From the NCBI GenBank assembly GCA_030062745.1, contig CP099842.1:10609838-10673837 (forward strand): a stretch of 64,000 nt of DNA. Direction: 5' to 3'. Below, piece by piece: positions 35,501 through 46,857 of this stretch; within the stretch, counting starts at the first letter, position 1, and every line of letters starts with the position of its first letter. Below the pieces are notes generated by a model. That model did not search any database. It saw only the letters and a program-made list of their open reading frames with translations, and was not told the DNA's origin. The DNA is from Capitulum mitella. Its lineage: Eukaryota; Arthropoda; Thecostraca; Pollicipedomorpha; Pollicipedidae. The position numbers and the translations under genes are program-made.

Positions 35501-38500
35501 AATCCTGGCTACGCCCCTGTTTCTGCCACAAAAGACATGAATTCTGTAGAACAGTGTTATTACCACCCTGACTTGATTTGAGTAGTTTTTTATGTTGCAG
35601 GAAACTTTGTCCGTGATAGATGGTAATACATAGCAAGGCAAGATGTTTGAAATGTCCAAGTCACCTTCAGTGATGAATCAGAGCAATAGCAGTGCGTCAT
35701 TTTCCGATGATGTGATAATATTTACTGATATGTTATGCCTGTTGCAGAGAGTCTCAATATCTTCGTCGAATCTGTCTGGAAGCAAAGGCGTTTGGTGATG
35801 CACCATTACCGACGACGGCGCGGCCACGTCACGTGACCGTCATCCTGAATCCTACTGCCGGTGACGGGTTAGTGCAGTCGCAAATCACTGTCGGAAATCA
35901 GGGCTCCACAGGCTGTGTTTAATGATTGTTTCTCAGACGCGGTCCACTGACGTGCGCTGACGCGCGTGCGTGTGTTCAGCGATATCGCTCTGACAGTGGC
36001 ATCCGGTGGCTGTTGTCAGGAAGTGCCGCGCGCTGTTTGACAAGTACTGCGGCCCGCTGCTGAACCTGGCCGGCCTGAAAGTGGCCATCATGAAGACGGA
36101 GAAGGAGGGCCAGGCCAAGGACATCATGGAGATCATGGACAACACGGATGCCGTGATCGTGGCCGGAGGAGACGGCACAGTCGCCGAGGTGGGAATCACT
36201 CCGCCTTGGGGACAGGGACGGCACACTCCCTCTGGGAATCATTCCGGCAGAGGGACGGGGCCGTCACAGTCCTTGAGGTGGGAATCGCTCCGGCAGGGGG
36301 ACGGGGCCGTCACAGTCCCTGAGTTGGGAATCACTTTGGCAGGGGGACGGGGACGGCACACTCCCTGAGGGAATCGCTCCGGCAGAGGGACGGGGCCGTC
36401 ACAGTCCCTGAGGTGGGAATCGCTCCGGCAGAGGGATGGGGACGTCACGGCGCCTGGGGTGGGAATCACTCCGGCAGAGGATAACGTCGCGATCCCTGAA
36501 GTGCGAATCATTCCGGTAGGGGGACGGGGACGCCACAGTCCCTGAGGTGGGAATCACTCCGTCAGAGGGATGGGGACGTCACGGCGCCTGGGGTGGGAAT
36601 CACTCCGGCAGAGGATAACGTCGCGATCCCTGAAGTGCGAATCATTCCGGTAGGGGGACGGGGACGCCACAGTCCCTGAGGTGGGAATCACTCCGTCAGA
36701 GGGATGGGGACGTCACGGCCCCTGAGGTGGGAATCACTCCGGCAGAGGTGTGACAGGGACTTCACCGTCCCTGAGATGCAGCGTCGCCACCGGCGCCGGC
36801 ACGGTCATTTAGGGGTGGGACGTACGCTTGCCTGAAGGTCTGTATGAATGGTCCGGTGATGATAGGTTCGATTGCTGTGATATGTGCGTGTCAGGTATGG
36901 TGATCCGTGCGCGATAGATACTGATGAGTCCCGCTGTGGTGTTCGTAAACGCTTTGAGGCCTCCGTGGCAAATGGTGGCAGTCCATCCGTGACAGATGGT
37001 GACGGTCTGTCCGTGGCAGGTGGTGACGAATCCAGCGACGACGGTCTGTCTACAATAGATATCGACCGTCCAGCCTTGGCAGTTTGTATTTGTCCGTTTG
37101 TGACAGATGGTGCTGGTCAAACTGTGGCTGGTGGTGACGAGTCTGATAGTAACGACTCGTTTGTGACCTACGGTGACGGGTCTGACAGTGAACGCCGGTC
37201 TATGACTGGCCTGACAGTGACAGTCCGCCCGCGACAGGTGGTGACTGATCTGATCTTGATGGTTGACAGTAACGGCCCGTCTGTGACAGATGGTGACGGG
37301 TTTGATGCGGCGCGTTGACGGCTCGGAGACGGTACGGTAATGAAGGTTCGTCCGTGACGGATGGTGGCGGTGTGATAGTGTCGGTCCTTCCGTGACGGGC
37401 AGTGACAAATTTGACAGTAATGGTCCGTCTGCGGCAAATGGTGATGGGTTTGATAGTGTCGGCCCGCCCGTGACAGGCAGTGACAGATCTGACGGTGACG
37501 GTCCGTCTGCGGCAGGTGGTGACGGGTCTGATGCGGCGCGCTGACCGTTCGGAGGCGGTCCGCCGACTGCCGCTGGCGCTGATCCCGCTCGGCCGGACCA
37601 ACGGCGCGGCGGCGGCGCTGCTGGCCGGCTCGGAGACGGACCAGGCGCACCGGATCGCCGCCGCCACCATGGCCCTGGTGCGGCAAACGCTGCGCCCGCT
37701 GGACGTCATGGAGGTGCAGGCTCTGGAGGTGGGTGTGGCCGGCCCCAGGAGGAGTGGCCTTTTGGTGCAAGGACACAGTGTTGGCGCTCGACGGAGGTGA
37801 CGGCACGTGCTGCCACCAGGTCTCGGCGTCCTGCAGCCAAACCGGAGTGCCTTGCGGAAAGCGCACCGTTAAAGACACAAGTGCCATGTCTCGTTGATCG
37901 GAGAAATGACGCCGATTAAGGGGCGTTCGACGTGTATTGCAGTTTACCCCACTTGCTGGCCGGCATGAGAAGCTACTACGCCAGATGATGGCACTAGCGC
38001 CACCCAGTAGCCAGCCAGTATCCCGTCAGCGTTTGGCACCGCGCTGGTGTTGGCCGCCGCCGTGACGGTGTACGGCTGTTTCCGGGCCGTTCTGGAACTG
38101 AGCGTGGCTGCTGTTCCTCAGACGGAGGAGGAGGTGCCGGGCCGGCCCGTCTACCTGGTCTCCGAGATCAGCTGGGGAGCCTTCCGGGACGTCCGAGCCA
38201 AGGTGCACAAGTACTGGTACTGGGGCGGCCTCAAGGAGCGCATGGCCTACATCTTCAACGCCTTCAGAGGTGCGCCGGCCGGCAGACGTCGCGCTGAAAA
38301 CAGACCCCCTGGGGCGTTCCTGGCGACGTTCTCCTGATGGCCGTGTTGCTCAGATGTTCGACTGTGTATTGAGCTGCTTTGCGATCAGCTTAGACAGCAT
38401 CCTGCGCCACCGACTTGTTTCGCTGTGCCGGGTAGTTTGTGTCGGCTTGCAGCGCGCTGCGGCCGACCCGGCCCGATCGACTTTGTGCGGGGGACGGGGT

Positions 38501-38605
38501 TTCGGTCGCGTTACACGGCGTCCTGCGACAGGTCTGACGTGGTCCTGCGACGCCGACATGGAGTACACGCCATACTGCGCCGGCTGTAGCCGCTGTCATC
38601 AGCAG

Positions 38606-38640
<35 letters not shown>

Positions 38641-40570
38641 GAAGAACGGGCCGACCCGCTGGTGGGCGCGTCTGCTGCCGCAACCGAGGCCGGCCCGCCC
38701 GCCCGCCGGTAGGTGGCGCGTGAGACGGCCAGGCTGGAACGGGTGGTGGTAGGAGGCCCTCGGGGAGGATGCATTAGAGGCTCAGACACGAAAATCAGTC
38801 TTGCTCCGGCGGCGGTAGGACAGGGCATCACAGGTGTGGTGCTGTTGGTGCTTGACCCGTTATATACTGGGCATAGCCATGGAAGAAAAGGTCAATGGCA
38901 TTCCTCTGCTAATGCCATTGACCACTGAAACTGAAATCCTGGAATTTTTGTGTGCTAGGAAGCGTCAGTCAGCCGCTAATGCGCGAACAACCGGTGCAGT
39001 TCAGATACTGTTTCGATTGTATATACTCGTTTGGAAGGGCTTTTTGCTCGTCACAGCTGTACTGCAGCTACTCGGCACGGGACTGGGTCCCCTGTCAGGC
39101 ATTAGATTGCCTAAACTGGACTCGGTTCTCCTGACCGTGGGGTGGATTCACCTGCCACTGCGCGGACATTCTAAGTAGGCCACAGTGAGACTGTTCGGCC
39201 TCTCGGACAGGGCCCGGTCTCCTGTGAAGCACTGTACGCTGCTCTAATAGCGGTCTGCGATGGATTCTGACGCACGGTACGCTGCGCCTGTGACGGTCTA
39301 GGCTGGACTCTGTCATCGCTGCCCTACAGAGCCTGGAGCCGGACTTTTCCACGGTGGACAATCCGGAGTGCGGCGTGTGGCAGCAGCGGCCGCTGCACTC
39401 GGTGGAGTGGTGCCTGCGTCCCAGCCTGACGCGACCTGACGCGGGGCCCGGCCTCCACCTGCGGATAGGTGGGTCACGGACACTGTCGGACGCGCCGCAG
39501 GGCACCCTCCTGGGCGTAATCGGTGTCGAGCAGCCTGGCTGTTGGCGGCATGCGAGTGGGTTGTGTGAAGTCGTCGTCTGGGCCGTTGGTCGTCTGCCGT
39601 GCGCAGAGCAGCTCAGTTTTCGACCACGTCTCGAGCATTATGTGTGTGGAAAACAGTCGCAGACTTCCATACGTTGCTATATGATCGTTGTGATGGACTG
39701 CATGGACTGCTATAGAAGTCAAGGTTATTTAGATGTTCACATGACTAGAAAGTTTGCGACCTCGTGATGCGCTGATGAATTCGTAAGCGGTCTTTGCTAA
39801 CGAGTACTGGGTTACAGGGCCGGATTCGATGACGTCCGTAGAGTTTATTCAGGAAGGCTGGAGGCGAGCCAGCGGCGTGGTCCCGACCGCCGCCGAGGAG
39901 CTGACAGTGAGCCAGGTCCGGCTGACTCCCGCGCCCGAGGTGAGGAACCCAACCAGGTCACGCTCTAACAGGGCCTGTTGGGGTGACGTCTTCGAACAGG
40001 GTGCGTGGCCTGGAGTGACCTGTCGAAGAACCAGCGACCGTGGGGTGACCTGACACGGGGTGGGCATCGCATGAGGAAGGACCTGACCATGAGTGGCTTG
40101 ATCCAGGGTCAACATCACCCGACGAATGACCTGATCCTGGAGTGACCTGATTCTGGCGCTACCTGGCCTTTTTGTCGTCTGTGGCTATGCCTGCAACCAG
40201 TTTTCGTGTAAATCATAACCTTTCACGGAAAAACAGAACTTTTGATTACTTTTGACGGGACCTAAAACAGAAAAAGATGTTTCCACCGATTGCTGTGTCG
40301 TGGAATGCCGCGGCGATGACATCACGCTGGAGTGCCCTGACCGCGGGATGTCGTGCTGAGGTCGTGGCCCGACCCCGGGCCGTTGACCGTCCGTGCCGCC
40401 GGCAGGTCCGCAGCGCGGCGGCCGCGGCCGACGGTGGGTCGACCGAGAACACGCGCTGGTTCAGTTTCGACAGTGAGGAGTTCGAGGTGCGCCCGATTCT
40501 GGTGCGCCTGCTGCCCGGCGCCGTGCGCGTGTTCGCGGACGGCTGCAGCCGGCCGGCCGTCGCCAGCTAG
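31644..40570 (+). CDS. AGK: Acylglycerol kinase, mitochondrial
   Basis: Mitochondrial lipid kinase making lysophosphatidic and phosphatidic acid; in vertebrates it is also a TIM22 import-complex subunit. Nine exons: 31644-31753, 35748-35867, 36020-36188, 37516-37728, 38122-38269, 38532-38719, 39330-39468, 39818-39939, 40406-40570. They join in phase to 457 aa (human 422). Landmarks: N-terminal LRNNWKKSVFASVCVFYG (basic then hydrophobic, as in AGK membrane anchors), YLRRICLEAKAFGD, VTVILNPTAGDG, the DAGK motif VIVAGGDGTVAE, LALIPLGRTN, GAFRDVRAKVHKYWYWG, YTPYCAGCSRC and the C-terminal FSFDSEEFEVRPILVRLLPG. Exon 6 carries 14 consecutive Gln (38600-38641) just after the CAGCSRC motif. Exon 6 was ended at 38719 rather than an upstream GT because only this keeps phase with exon 7. 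The acceptor of exon 9 follows a possible gap in homology, so one short exon could be missing between 39940 and 40405. Confidence 0.94.
31830..33150. other. CpG-depleted 5' part of AGK intron 1
   Basis: From about 80 bp after the AGK exon-1 donor, CpG nearly vanishes for about 1.3 kb and returns near 33150. No exon is recognisable. Similarity of its right part to CAGTGGTG-type hAT ends (32780) is suggestive only. Confidence 0.55.
32553..32593. repeat. (AT)n microsatellite
   Basis: About 20 uninterrupted AT dinucleotides in AGK intron 1. Confidence 0.95.
33000..35060. repeat. 2-kb degenerate array in AGK intron 1
   Basis: The phrase GGCCCCTGAGACGGC and close variants (CCCTGAGACC, CCCCTGAGACG, GGGTCCC) recur dozens of times at irregular spacing of roughly 25-45 bp over about 2 kb. 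It looks like an old minisatellite that has diverged. Poly-G runs occur inside (33570) and just after it (35078). Confidence 0.7.
36170..36775 (+). repeat. ~45-bp minisatellite copying the AGK exon-3 donor
   Basis: Exon 3 ends GACGGCACAGTCGCCGAG with donor GTGGGAATCACTCC. The array repeats this edge as CACAGTCCCTGAG/GTGGGAATC in units of about 45 bp to 36770, with intact decoy donors near 36278, 36413 and others. A three-unit block of 134 bp starting at 36431 is repeated, apparently exactly, from 36565. Confidence 0.9.
36955..37520 (+). repeat. Degenerate array copying the AGK exon-4 acceptor edge
   Basis: Exon 4 starts at 37516 after CGTCTGCGGCAG with GTGGTGACGGGTCTGATG. Over the preceding 0.5 kb, CGTCTGTGACAG-ATGGTGACGG type units recur. 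The best copy (37277-37338) matches the acceptor plus about 48 nt of exon 4 at roughly 85%. The same intron therefore has an exon-edge array at each end. Confidence 0.85.
38600..38641 (+). repeat. AGK: In-frame (CAG)n encoding Gln14 in AGK exon 6
   Basis: Fourteen glutamine codons, CAG with two CAA, in frame between CAGCSRCH and KNGPTRWW. Human AGK has no such tract at this place. Confidence 0.9.
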
Positions 40571-42215
40571 CGGCCCCTGCCGGACTGAGGCGCCGGTGGG
40601 GGCTGAGGTGCCGGCTGTCTGCAGGTGTGTTGTGGCCGGCACGATGTACGGCGCCTTGTCGTGTATTGTGTCGGTACGTGGTATCGCGCGGTGGCCGCTG
40701 GACTGGGTTATGCGTGTTCGTAGTACCGCACGGTGTCTTGGGAATGGATTACGACGTCCAGATCTGTGTGAAAATGTGTTGGCCCTGTGACCAGTATGAA
40801 TGGAATGACGCTGACCAGATAACATATGCATTTTTAGGTTTTGTAACTACTGCTGGTCAGCGACCTCACTAAATGTGAAATATACGAAATTCCTTGATTA
40901 TTGCTGTCTGTTCTGTATTGTTTAATTTGGAAATATTTCACTGTAGAAACCCTGCCGAATGCGATATATCTATGGTATCTGTTAGCCATTATAGCCGTTA
41001 TCATCACTCCTGTCTGAATGGGATCTTTATGAGGTCCGTGAGCTGTTCTCCACGAACGCAGTCGCGGAGTCGCAGGGATGACTGTGTCTCGTGATCTGGA
41101 TGCTTGAAATGTTCCAACACAGTTCATTGCTTAGTTTATGTTGAATCACGTGACGTTGAAAAGTTAACGTTCGCGGAAAGCAATGATTTTCAACAGTACC
41201 CCAGAAGAGAGGGCTTGCCACCCCTATGCCGATTTAGCTGCTGATCAAGCTAGAGCGATGGGACAAAATGAAGGTGTAGTGCGTTCGTTTCTGATTCGAA
41301 CGATGTCTAGTTTGGCCTCTTAAGGCCACCCGATGACCTCTTAAGTCAAAGGAAACAGTTCCACATCGTATGCTGTTGCAACTGCCATCGTGGTATTTTG
41401 TGCATTACGGCCTGCAACCCATCCTTTCATAACGACCTGGCTTTAAAGCTGATCGGTCTTAGTCATATGGTGTTTGTTTTTCCCTCTAGGTCACCATCAG
41501 GTCAATGGAAGCTCAGATACTGTCGTTGCTTCTATATAACACTGCTGGTGCCAAAAACATGTTTCATTACCACAAACGAGTTTTGGATATTGAGAAGGGC
41601 AGAGTCACCGTTGTCATAGAAATCAGCGACAAAGATTACCCCATAACAGCTTGACAGTCATTTCAAGGTTATGTAAAGTCAGTGACTCAACCTTAGAAGC
41701 GTTACTGGCCTTTCAAAATGCAACGTGTCGAGCGGATGTCCGAATAATTCTGCGTTGAAAACAGACTTCATTCCTCGCACGACTCCCACGGAAAGGTCAA
41801 AGTAAGGGGTGAAGATTTACATTATACGCTTCTACAATCCTATTCATGTCTATCCGTACTGTTATTTTGTCTTTTGACTCTGCAGGTTTTAAAAATCATG
41901 TCCCTAATCTTCAGAACACTATACTGCGCTGCGAAGAAAGATAGTTCTCAGCTCCGCGCGGCGGCTCGGTAATGCACATCCATGCAGTTCCACAAAACTT
42001 CTGTTTCACGGCAGTTTCAGAGTGAAACTGATATATTCAAACGAAACCGTAGGCCTCGGTGCGAACCGATACGACTCCCTGTAGTGCGGATGACTGGTGC
42101 GGTTTACTGGGTTTTCCTCAAGTTCAGAAGCATGATTTGAAACCATGTTTTGTATATTTAGCTTTGCTGGACGCATTTCGCAGGACAAACAGATTTCCCT
42201 TATCCAGTGAAGGAT

Positions 42216-42254
42216 TGTGCACCCTTGGCACTGTTTTGGTGCCTAGGGTGCACA
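42216..42254. repeat. Near-perfect hairpin, 39 nt
   Basis: The arms TGTGCACCC..GGCAC and GTGCC..GGGTGCACA pair with one two-base interruption around a short TGTTTTG loop. It lies in non-coding sequence. Too short for a typical miRNA precursor. Confidence 0.7.
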
Positions 42255-42955
42255 AAGGTGTTGAAACACCCAAGTTTCAGCACCATGCACGCCCACGATG
42301 TTATTTGCCGTCCTTGCTGAACGCTACGAGACCAGTCGTACCAAAAACCACAAAAAGACCAATGCCAATTCCAAGCTCATCTTTACCACTGCGATCACGG
42401 ACGGGACCGACAGCACACTTGAACGTTCATAATCTCGGGATTCGCGTCAGTGGCTATCGCCTTACAGCTGTGTTGACTCGCGTTCAGCCCGGGACAGCGG
42501 CGGTCTGACATATCAGTTCTGCACTGTGAGCTCAGGTGTGACTAACACGCAGCAGCGGATCTCGACTGCGATCACAGGTCATCAGACCAGCCCTCACCTG
42601 TTTAATCCCAGACCAGTGATCTCTGCTAATTGGTTCGGTGTTCATAAACGGTGATTCTGCGTACTCAGCACTGCCCTGCTGCAATAGTGAGGACGTTAAA
42701 GCTCATTCAGGCTCATGCGGCGAGATATGAAAACGCATCAGGGATGTCGACTTCCGCAAATGATTGGGTGGGGGGCGACCCGAGGGTGCGACAACCTTAC
42801 CTCCCCCAACTGTGAGTTTCTCTTTATTTCTCTTTATTTATTCTCTTCCTCTTATCTCTTTATTTATTTTATTATTTAGCCCACTTTATTTTGACCAACG
42901 GAAATTTATAAGTTTTTTGTGACTATTTATCAAATAATTTTTCTTCGATATATTC

Positions 42956-42958
<3 letters not shown>

Positions 42959-42993
<35 letters not shown>
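42959..42993. repeat. (TA)n microsatellite
   Basis: About 17 TA dinucleotides without interruption. Confidence 0.9.
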
Positions 42994-42996
<3 letters not shown>

Positions 42997-44790
42997 TACG
43001 TATATTTAGAAGAAAGACAGGTTTATCGCTTTAGGCTATTCTTTACTTTCTGCCGATCTCTTATCTATTGCGGCCGTTTTATTCGTTATAATTATTCATT
43101 TTCCTTTAAAACCGGCGGAAAATGTGGGCGGAGGGGCAAAACCAACATTGGGTGGACTCAGATCAACATTGGGTTGCCCAGGTCCCTCTCAAAAGAATAC
43201 AAATCGACACCCCTGAAACGCATTTTATTCAGTCAAAATAATTAGTTGGATTTCGTGGTGTTCTTCATCGAAGTATAATTTCAGTACCTCCGTGCATTAT
43301 TAGAACGTAACTAGAACAAGGCCATCCAGCTCTGGTGTACCTGCGCTGCGAAGATATATCCACCTGCGTCTTTGGTGGCACATGAGTCATCCATTACCGA
43401 TTACGCGCGCCAATACTTCACCTTTCAACCGCACCACGACTTTACGACGGCCGATCCATACACCGACTGACGGTCTCAGCTCCCCTGCGGGTATTTTTCC
43501 AGTGGCGCGGCTAAATGAACGATGCCGACGCTGCAGGGCTGGTGCTTATTCCGGTAACGCGCCATCGTGAGGCCACGAGAGCAAAGAGCGACGCGGTGAT
43601 ATTAACCAGACGGCTGTCCTGTGAAATGCTGATACACATACAAACAGGCAGTTACCGCGAGTCCGGGAAAACCCACAGCCGCTGGCAGGGGCGCTATGCT
43701 GCACGCCTGTTCGGATGGGGAACGGGAATAGTTCGTAGAGTATCCGCATGACAGATCACCAGCAAGACGTTAGACGTCACGTGGGGCGCTCAACGAGCGA
43801 GGCCATTGCTGTTTGCATCAGTACCCCTTCATGCATTTCTCAGTACATCAAGGACATTCATTGATCTATTTCAGTACTTTGCGTACGAAAAAATGAAATT
43901 TAAACGTCACGCGCGGCCATGTACTGTTCTTTGTAGTTAACTGTAAACTGCAAAACGGTACTGTTCTTCGCAGTTACTGAGGGACTAAAAACACCCATGA
44001 AAAAAGTCCTAAATCGAAAACATCATTTCCGGAACTGTTACGCAAAAGAAAGAGGTTGTAAGTTTAAGCAATGCAGATACAAACGCGAAAATAAAACAAC
44101 TAAGCCATCCCCTAGTAAATACACCATGATCTGACGCCCAATGTAGTGGCGAAGTCAGCCTCCAGAAGGCGTAAAGGCCGGGCCGGGTCGGCCGCTTTAT
44201 TTGACTTTTCTATTACAGGTAACGGACAATAGCGCAACAATTGAAACAAACCGTCTTACAGCGGAAAATGTCATGAAGTGTTCGGACACTATACTTTTAT
44301 TATTCCATATTAATGAGCTATCTTACACTATATCAGGTTACATTATCGTTACATTGCAACAGAAGTAATCTGATAGCTGAAACGCCCGTGCAGTGGTGCC
44401 ATCTGACGGCAACCGGCCGGTTGTTTTTGGAGGAGGAAGCAAAAAACTGTCGCTACCGCCCCTGTGCATACGTGCATCCAGCAGCTGACGCATCGACCAG
44501 CTTCATGAGCGGACGCCAGCGGAAATGGTTCGACGACCGTCAATTGGTGGCTGCTGCAATCGGCGGTCGGCAGCGCCGGGCTGACGGGCGTCGGCAGAGG
44601 CGGTGACAGCGGGCCGGGGGGCGGCGGCCCATGTACCGGACCGGCACAGCCGAGCCCGGCCGCCAGCCGCCGACACAAGGCCTCAATCTGCTGGGCGCAG
44701 TTCTGCATTTGACACCTTGCACCCGAAGGAGAAATTGTGCTTCGATATGCATTGATCGCCATATGCATTTACCGAGAAACGACTTTGCAG

Positions 44791-44793
<3 letters not shown>

Positions 44794-44837
<44 letters not shown>
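44794..44837. repeat. (TA)n microsatellite bordering an inverted copy
   Basis: About 22 TA dinucleotides. Similarity to the inverted arm at 48.5-48.7 kb begins directly after it. Confidence 0.9.
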
Positions 44838-44840
<3 letters not shown>

Positions 44841-45100
44841 CAACCTCTCTAACGGAAGGGCGCCAGGGAAATGACAATGGTCCGTACGACTTCAGTGGAG
44901 CCAAAGGTACACCAGAGATGTGCAAGTTTTCCCCACCCCCGGCCTACGGCCGAAGTGATGTAACCTTTTTCTGTTCGAAATTCTTGGAGGTTTGGTATTC
45001 GCGATACACCCGTCAATAAATTTTGCGATTTTAAACATATTGCTTAGCTTACAAGCCGACGCATACCTATTTTATTTTGCAACACAAGCCTATTACGTAA
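44838..45100 (+). pseudogene. Truncated copy of an unidentified 3'-terminal exon (left arm)
   Basis: Plus-strand translation contains TEGRQGNDNGPYDFSGAKGT and PEMCK, closely matching the minus-strand frame at 48595-48888. After the coding part both copies share about 150 bp of non-coding sequence including AATAAA (here 45015-45020) and CAAGCCGACGCATACCTATT. The 5' side is cut off by the TA run, so this is a fragment in inverted, tail-to-tail orientation to the other copy. Confidence 0.55.
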
Positions 45101-45357
45101 TAAACCAGCTTATTAACTATTTAATTTTTACACAAATGTTATTTCATGCAATCAGTCATATCATTAGTGCGTATATACTACACATACTTTCACATTTGCA
45201 CGAACTAAATCGGTCACCTCGAACCCGCCAGTAAAGATGTGATATACTGACACATGTCTCATCCTTCCCAGCGCTGAGACCATCGTTTGTCAATGCTCTT
45301 GAGGACCGGAAACCATTGCGAAAAAATATCGGTGCCAGGGGTGTGCTTCCTATCTCG

Positions 45358-45381
45358 TTGTGGGTGCCGCGGCACCCACAA
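45358..45381. repeat. 24-bp perfect palindrome with repeated half-sites
   Basis: TTGTGGGTGCCG is followed directly by its reverse complement, centred on CCGCGG. The half-site CACCCACA recurs at about 45393 and 45413. Confidence 0.85.
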
Positions 45382-45637
45382 ATGGAAATGGACACCCACA
45401 GTACAATCTGGGCACCCACAGCTTAAATAATGCTTAAATATTGAAATATAGTTATATTCTCAGTCCCGTGAATTTTCCCGTTATATTCTCATGACGTGAA
45501 CCTTCTAAAATCAGTTTTGTAAACAATAATCAGAACTCATTTACTCCGCGGTCACTCACCAGTTGCTTTCCCCACCACCCTCCATGTAACATTGTGTCAA
45601 ACTGGATTATCATCGGTTCCTACAGAAAGGTCCTCCA

Positions 45638-46857
45638 TTAACCCTATTCCCGGCAGGGGGCGGGCTGAATTGGCCCTCCCGGGTTTTTTTGCTTGCCAAT
45701 TCCAGGCTTTTTGACGCAGCTTTATGAAAACTGGTCACTTTTTTTAGGTATTATTTCTACGTGCCGTGACAAATGCAAAATTTTATTTTGCTCAGGGGCG
45801 GAGCCAGGCAACGTTTTTGGGAGGCACCTTAGGCCATTTTGGACATGTTTAGGGGAAAAGGAAAATGTCTGCTAAAAAGAGCATTTTTAAGATGGAACTT
45901 AAAACTTTATATGGGCGAATAGCTAAATAGTTACTCAATGTGCAGATATAATTTTTGTTCGTCTGAGGTCACTTTACAAGGTCAGGTCAAGGTCTAAAGT
46001 CAAAAGATTTTTTTTGCGACAGTTTTTGCGCTGTTTTTTTTTCAAATGCCAAACCCGGAATACATATGACGTAAAAAGAAGCCCTCTACTTGTGTATCAA
46101 GTTTCAGGTTGATATCAGGTCGGGTCACGGAGCCATGACCTAAAATGTCAGTGCGCGTACCCTATACCGCAATAGCCATAAAAGGAAATTTTTGGGAACG
46201 AGTGAATTCAAATGACTGAAAACGTTCACAGATAATATTAAATGCACACGAGATCATTCCAGATGACTCCAAGGTCGCTGGAAATCATTTAAGGTCAAAG
46301 GTCACAAGTTGATCTGAAGAACGTGTGACCATGACAGTCCCCCATTTTTCATGTCCCTGGCACCGCCTATGCTAACATTATACAAACCTTGTAATGCGAT
46401 TTGTACTTGTTTAGCATAACATGACTAGCAGAAGCCAAAAAAGTGTTTGTGCCTTTTTTGTTCATTCATTTGTTAAAAAACTAACCCTCCTATTTTTGAG
46501 ACCCTGCGAACGCCCATGAATTTTCCCAAAATTTGAGATGTGTATACCAATGGTAGAAGTCCTATCCATAATCTCTCGATTCACGCCAGTTTCATCGAAA
46601 TCGGTCGATAAACAACGGAGTCATCAGAAGTCCAAAAATATCCCCCATTTTGACATTTTTGCCCCCTGTATCTACACTTTTCAAAATGTCGAAAATTTCT
46701 TTTTATAGAAATGTAGTTCACGTCATGGCCAGTCGATTGCCGTTTGTTGCAATGAAATCGGATGTGTAGTTCTCGAGATCTCAGGGGGGGGGGCGGAATC
46801 CGCCCCCCCCCTGCTGGGAATCGACCATACCGTCTAGCCCTCCGGGAATAGGGTTAA
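45638..46857. mobile_element. piggyBac-type MITE, 1212 bp
   Basis: TTAA at 45638-45641 and 46854-46857 flank an insert whose ends are the perfect 12-bp inverted repeat CCCTATTCCCGG / CCGGGAATAGGG. TTAA duplication and CCC-starting termini are hallmarks of piggyBac transposons. A second inverted motif (CAGGGGGCGG) lies just inside both ends. No transposase frame is present. A CAGGGGCGGAGCCAGG motif at 45794 with a matching inverted CCCTGGCACCGCC near 46360 suggests a hAT-like insert nested inside. Confidence 0.8.

Larger units (their letters stand above)
40571..44790. other. Gene-poor stretch after AGK
   Basis: No exon of a known family was recognised on either strand. The longest frame (42059-42508, plus, 149 aa) resembles no family I know and has no splice context. 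It contains a 39-nt hairpin (42216-42254) and a TA run (42959-42993). No clear AATAAA for AGK was found near its stop codon. Confidence 0.5.

Noticed and set aside
35340..35520. Possible hAT MITE ending in GGCTACGCCCCTG
   Set aside because: A right-end-like motif is present, but no matching left end or target duplication could be found.
42059..42508. 149-aa plus-strand frame in the gene-poor region
   Set aside because: No recognisable motif, no splice or promoter context; probably chance.
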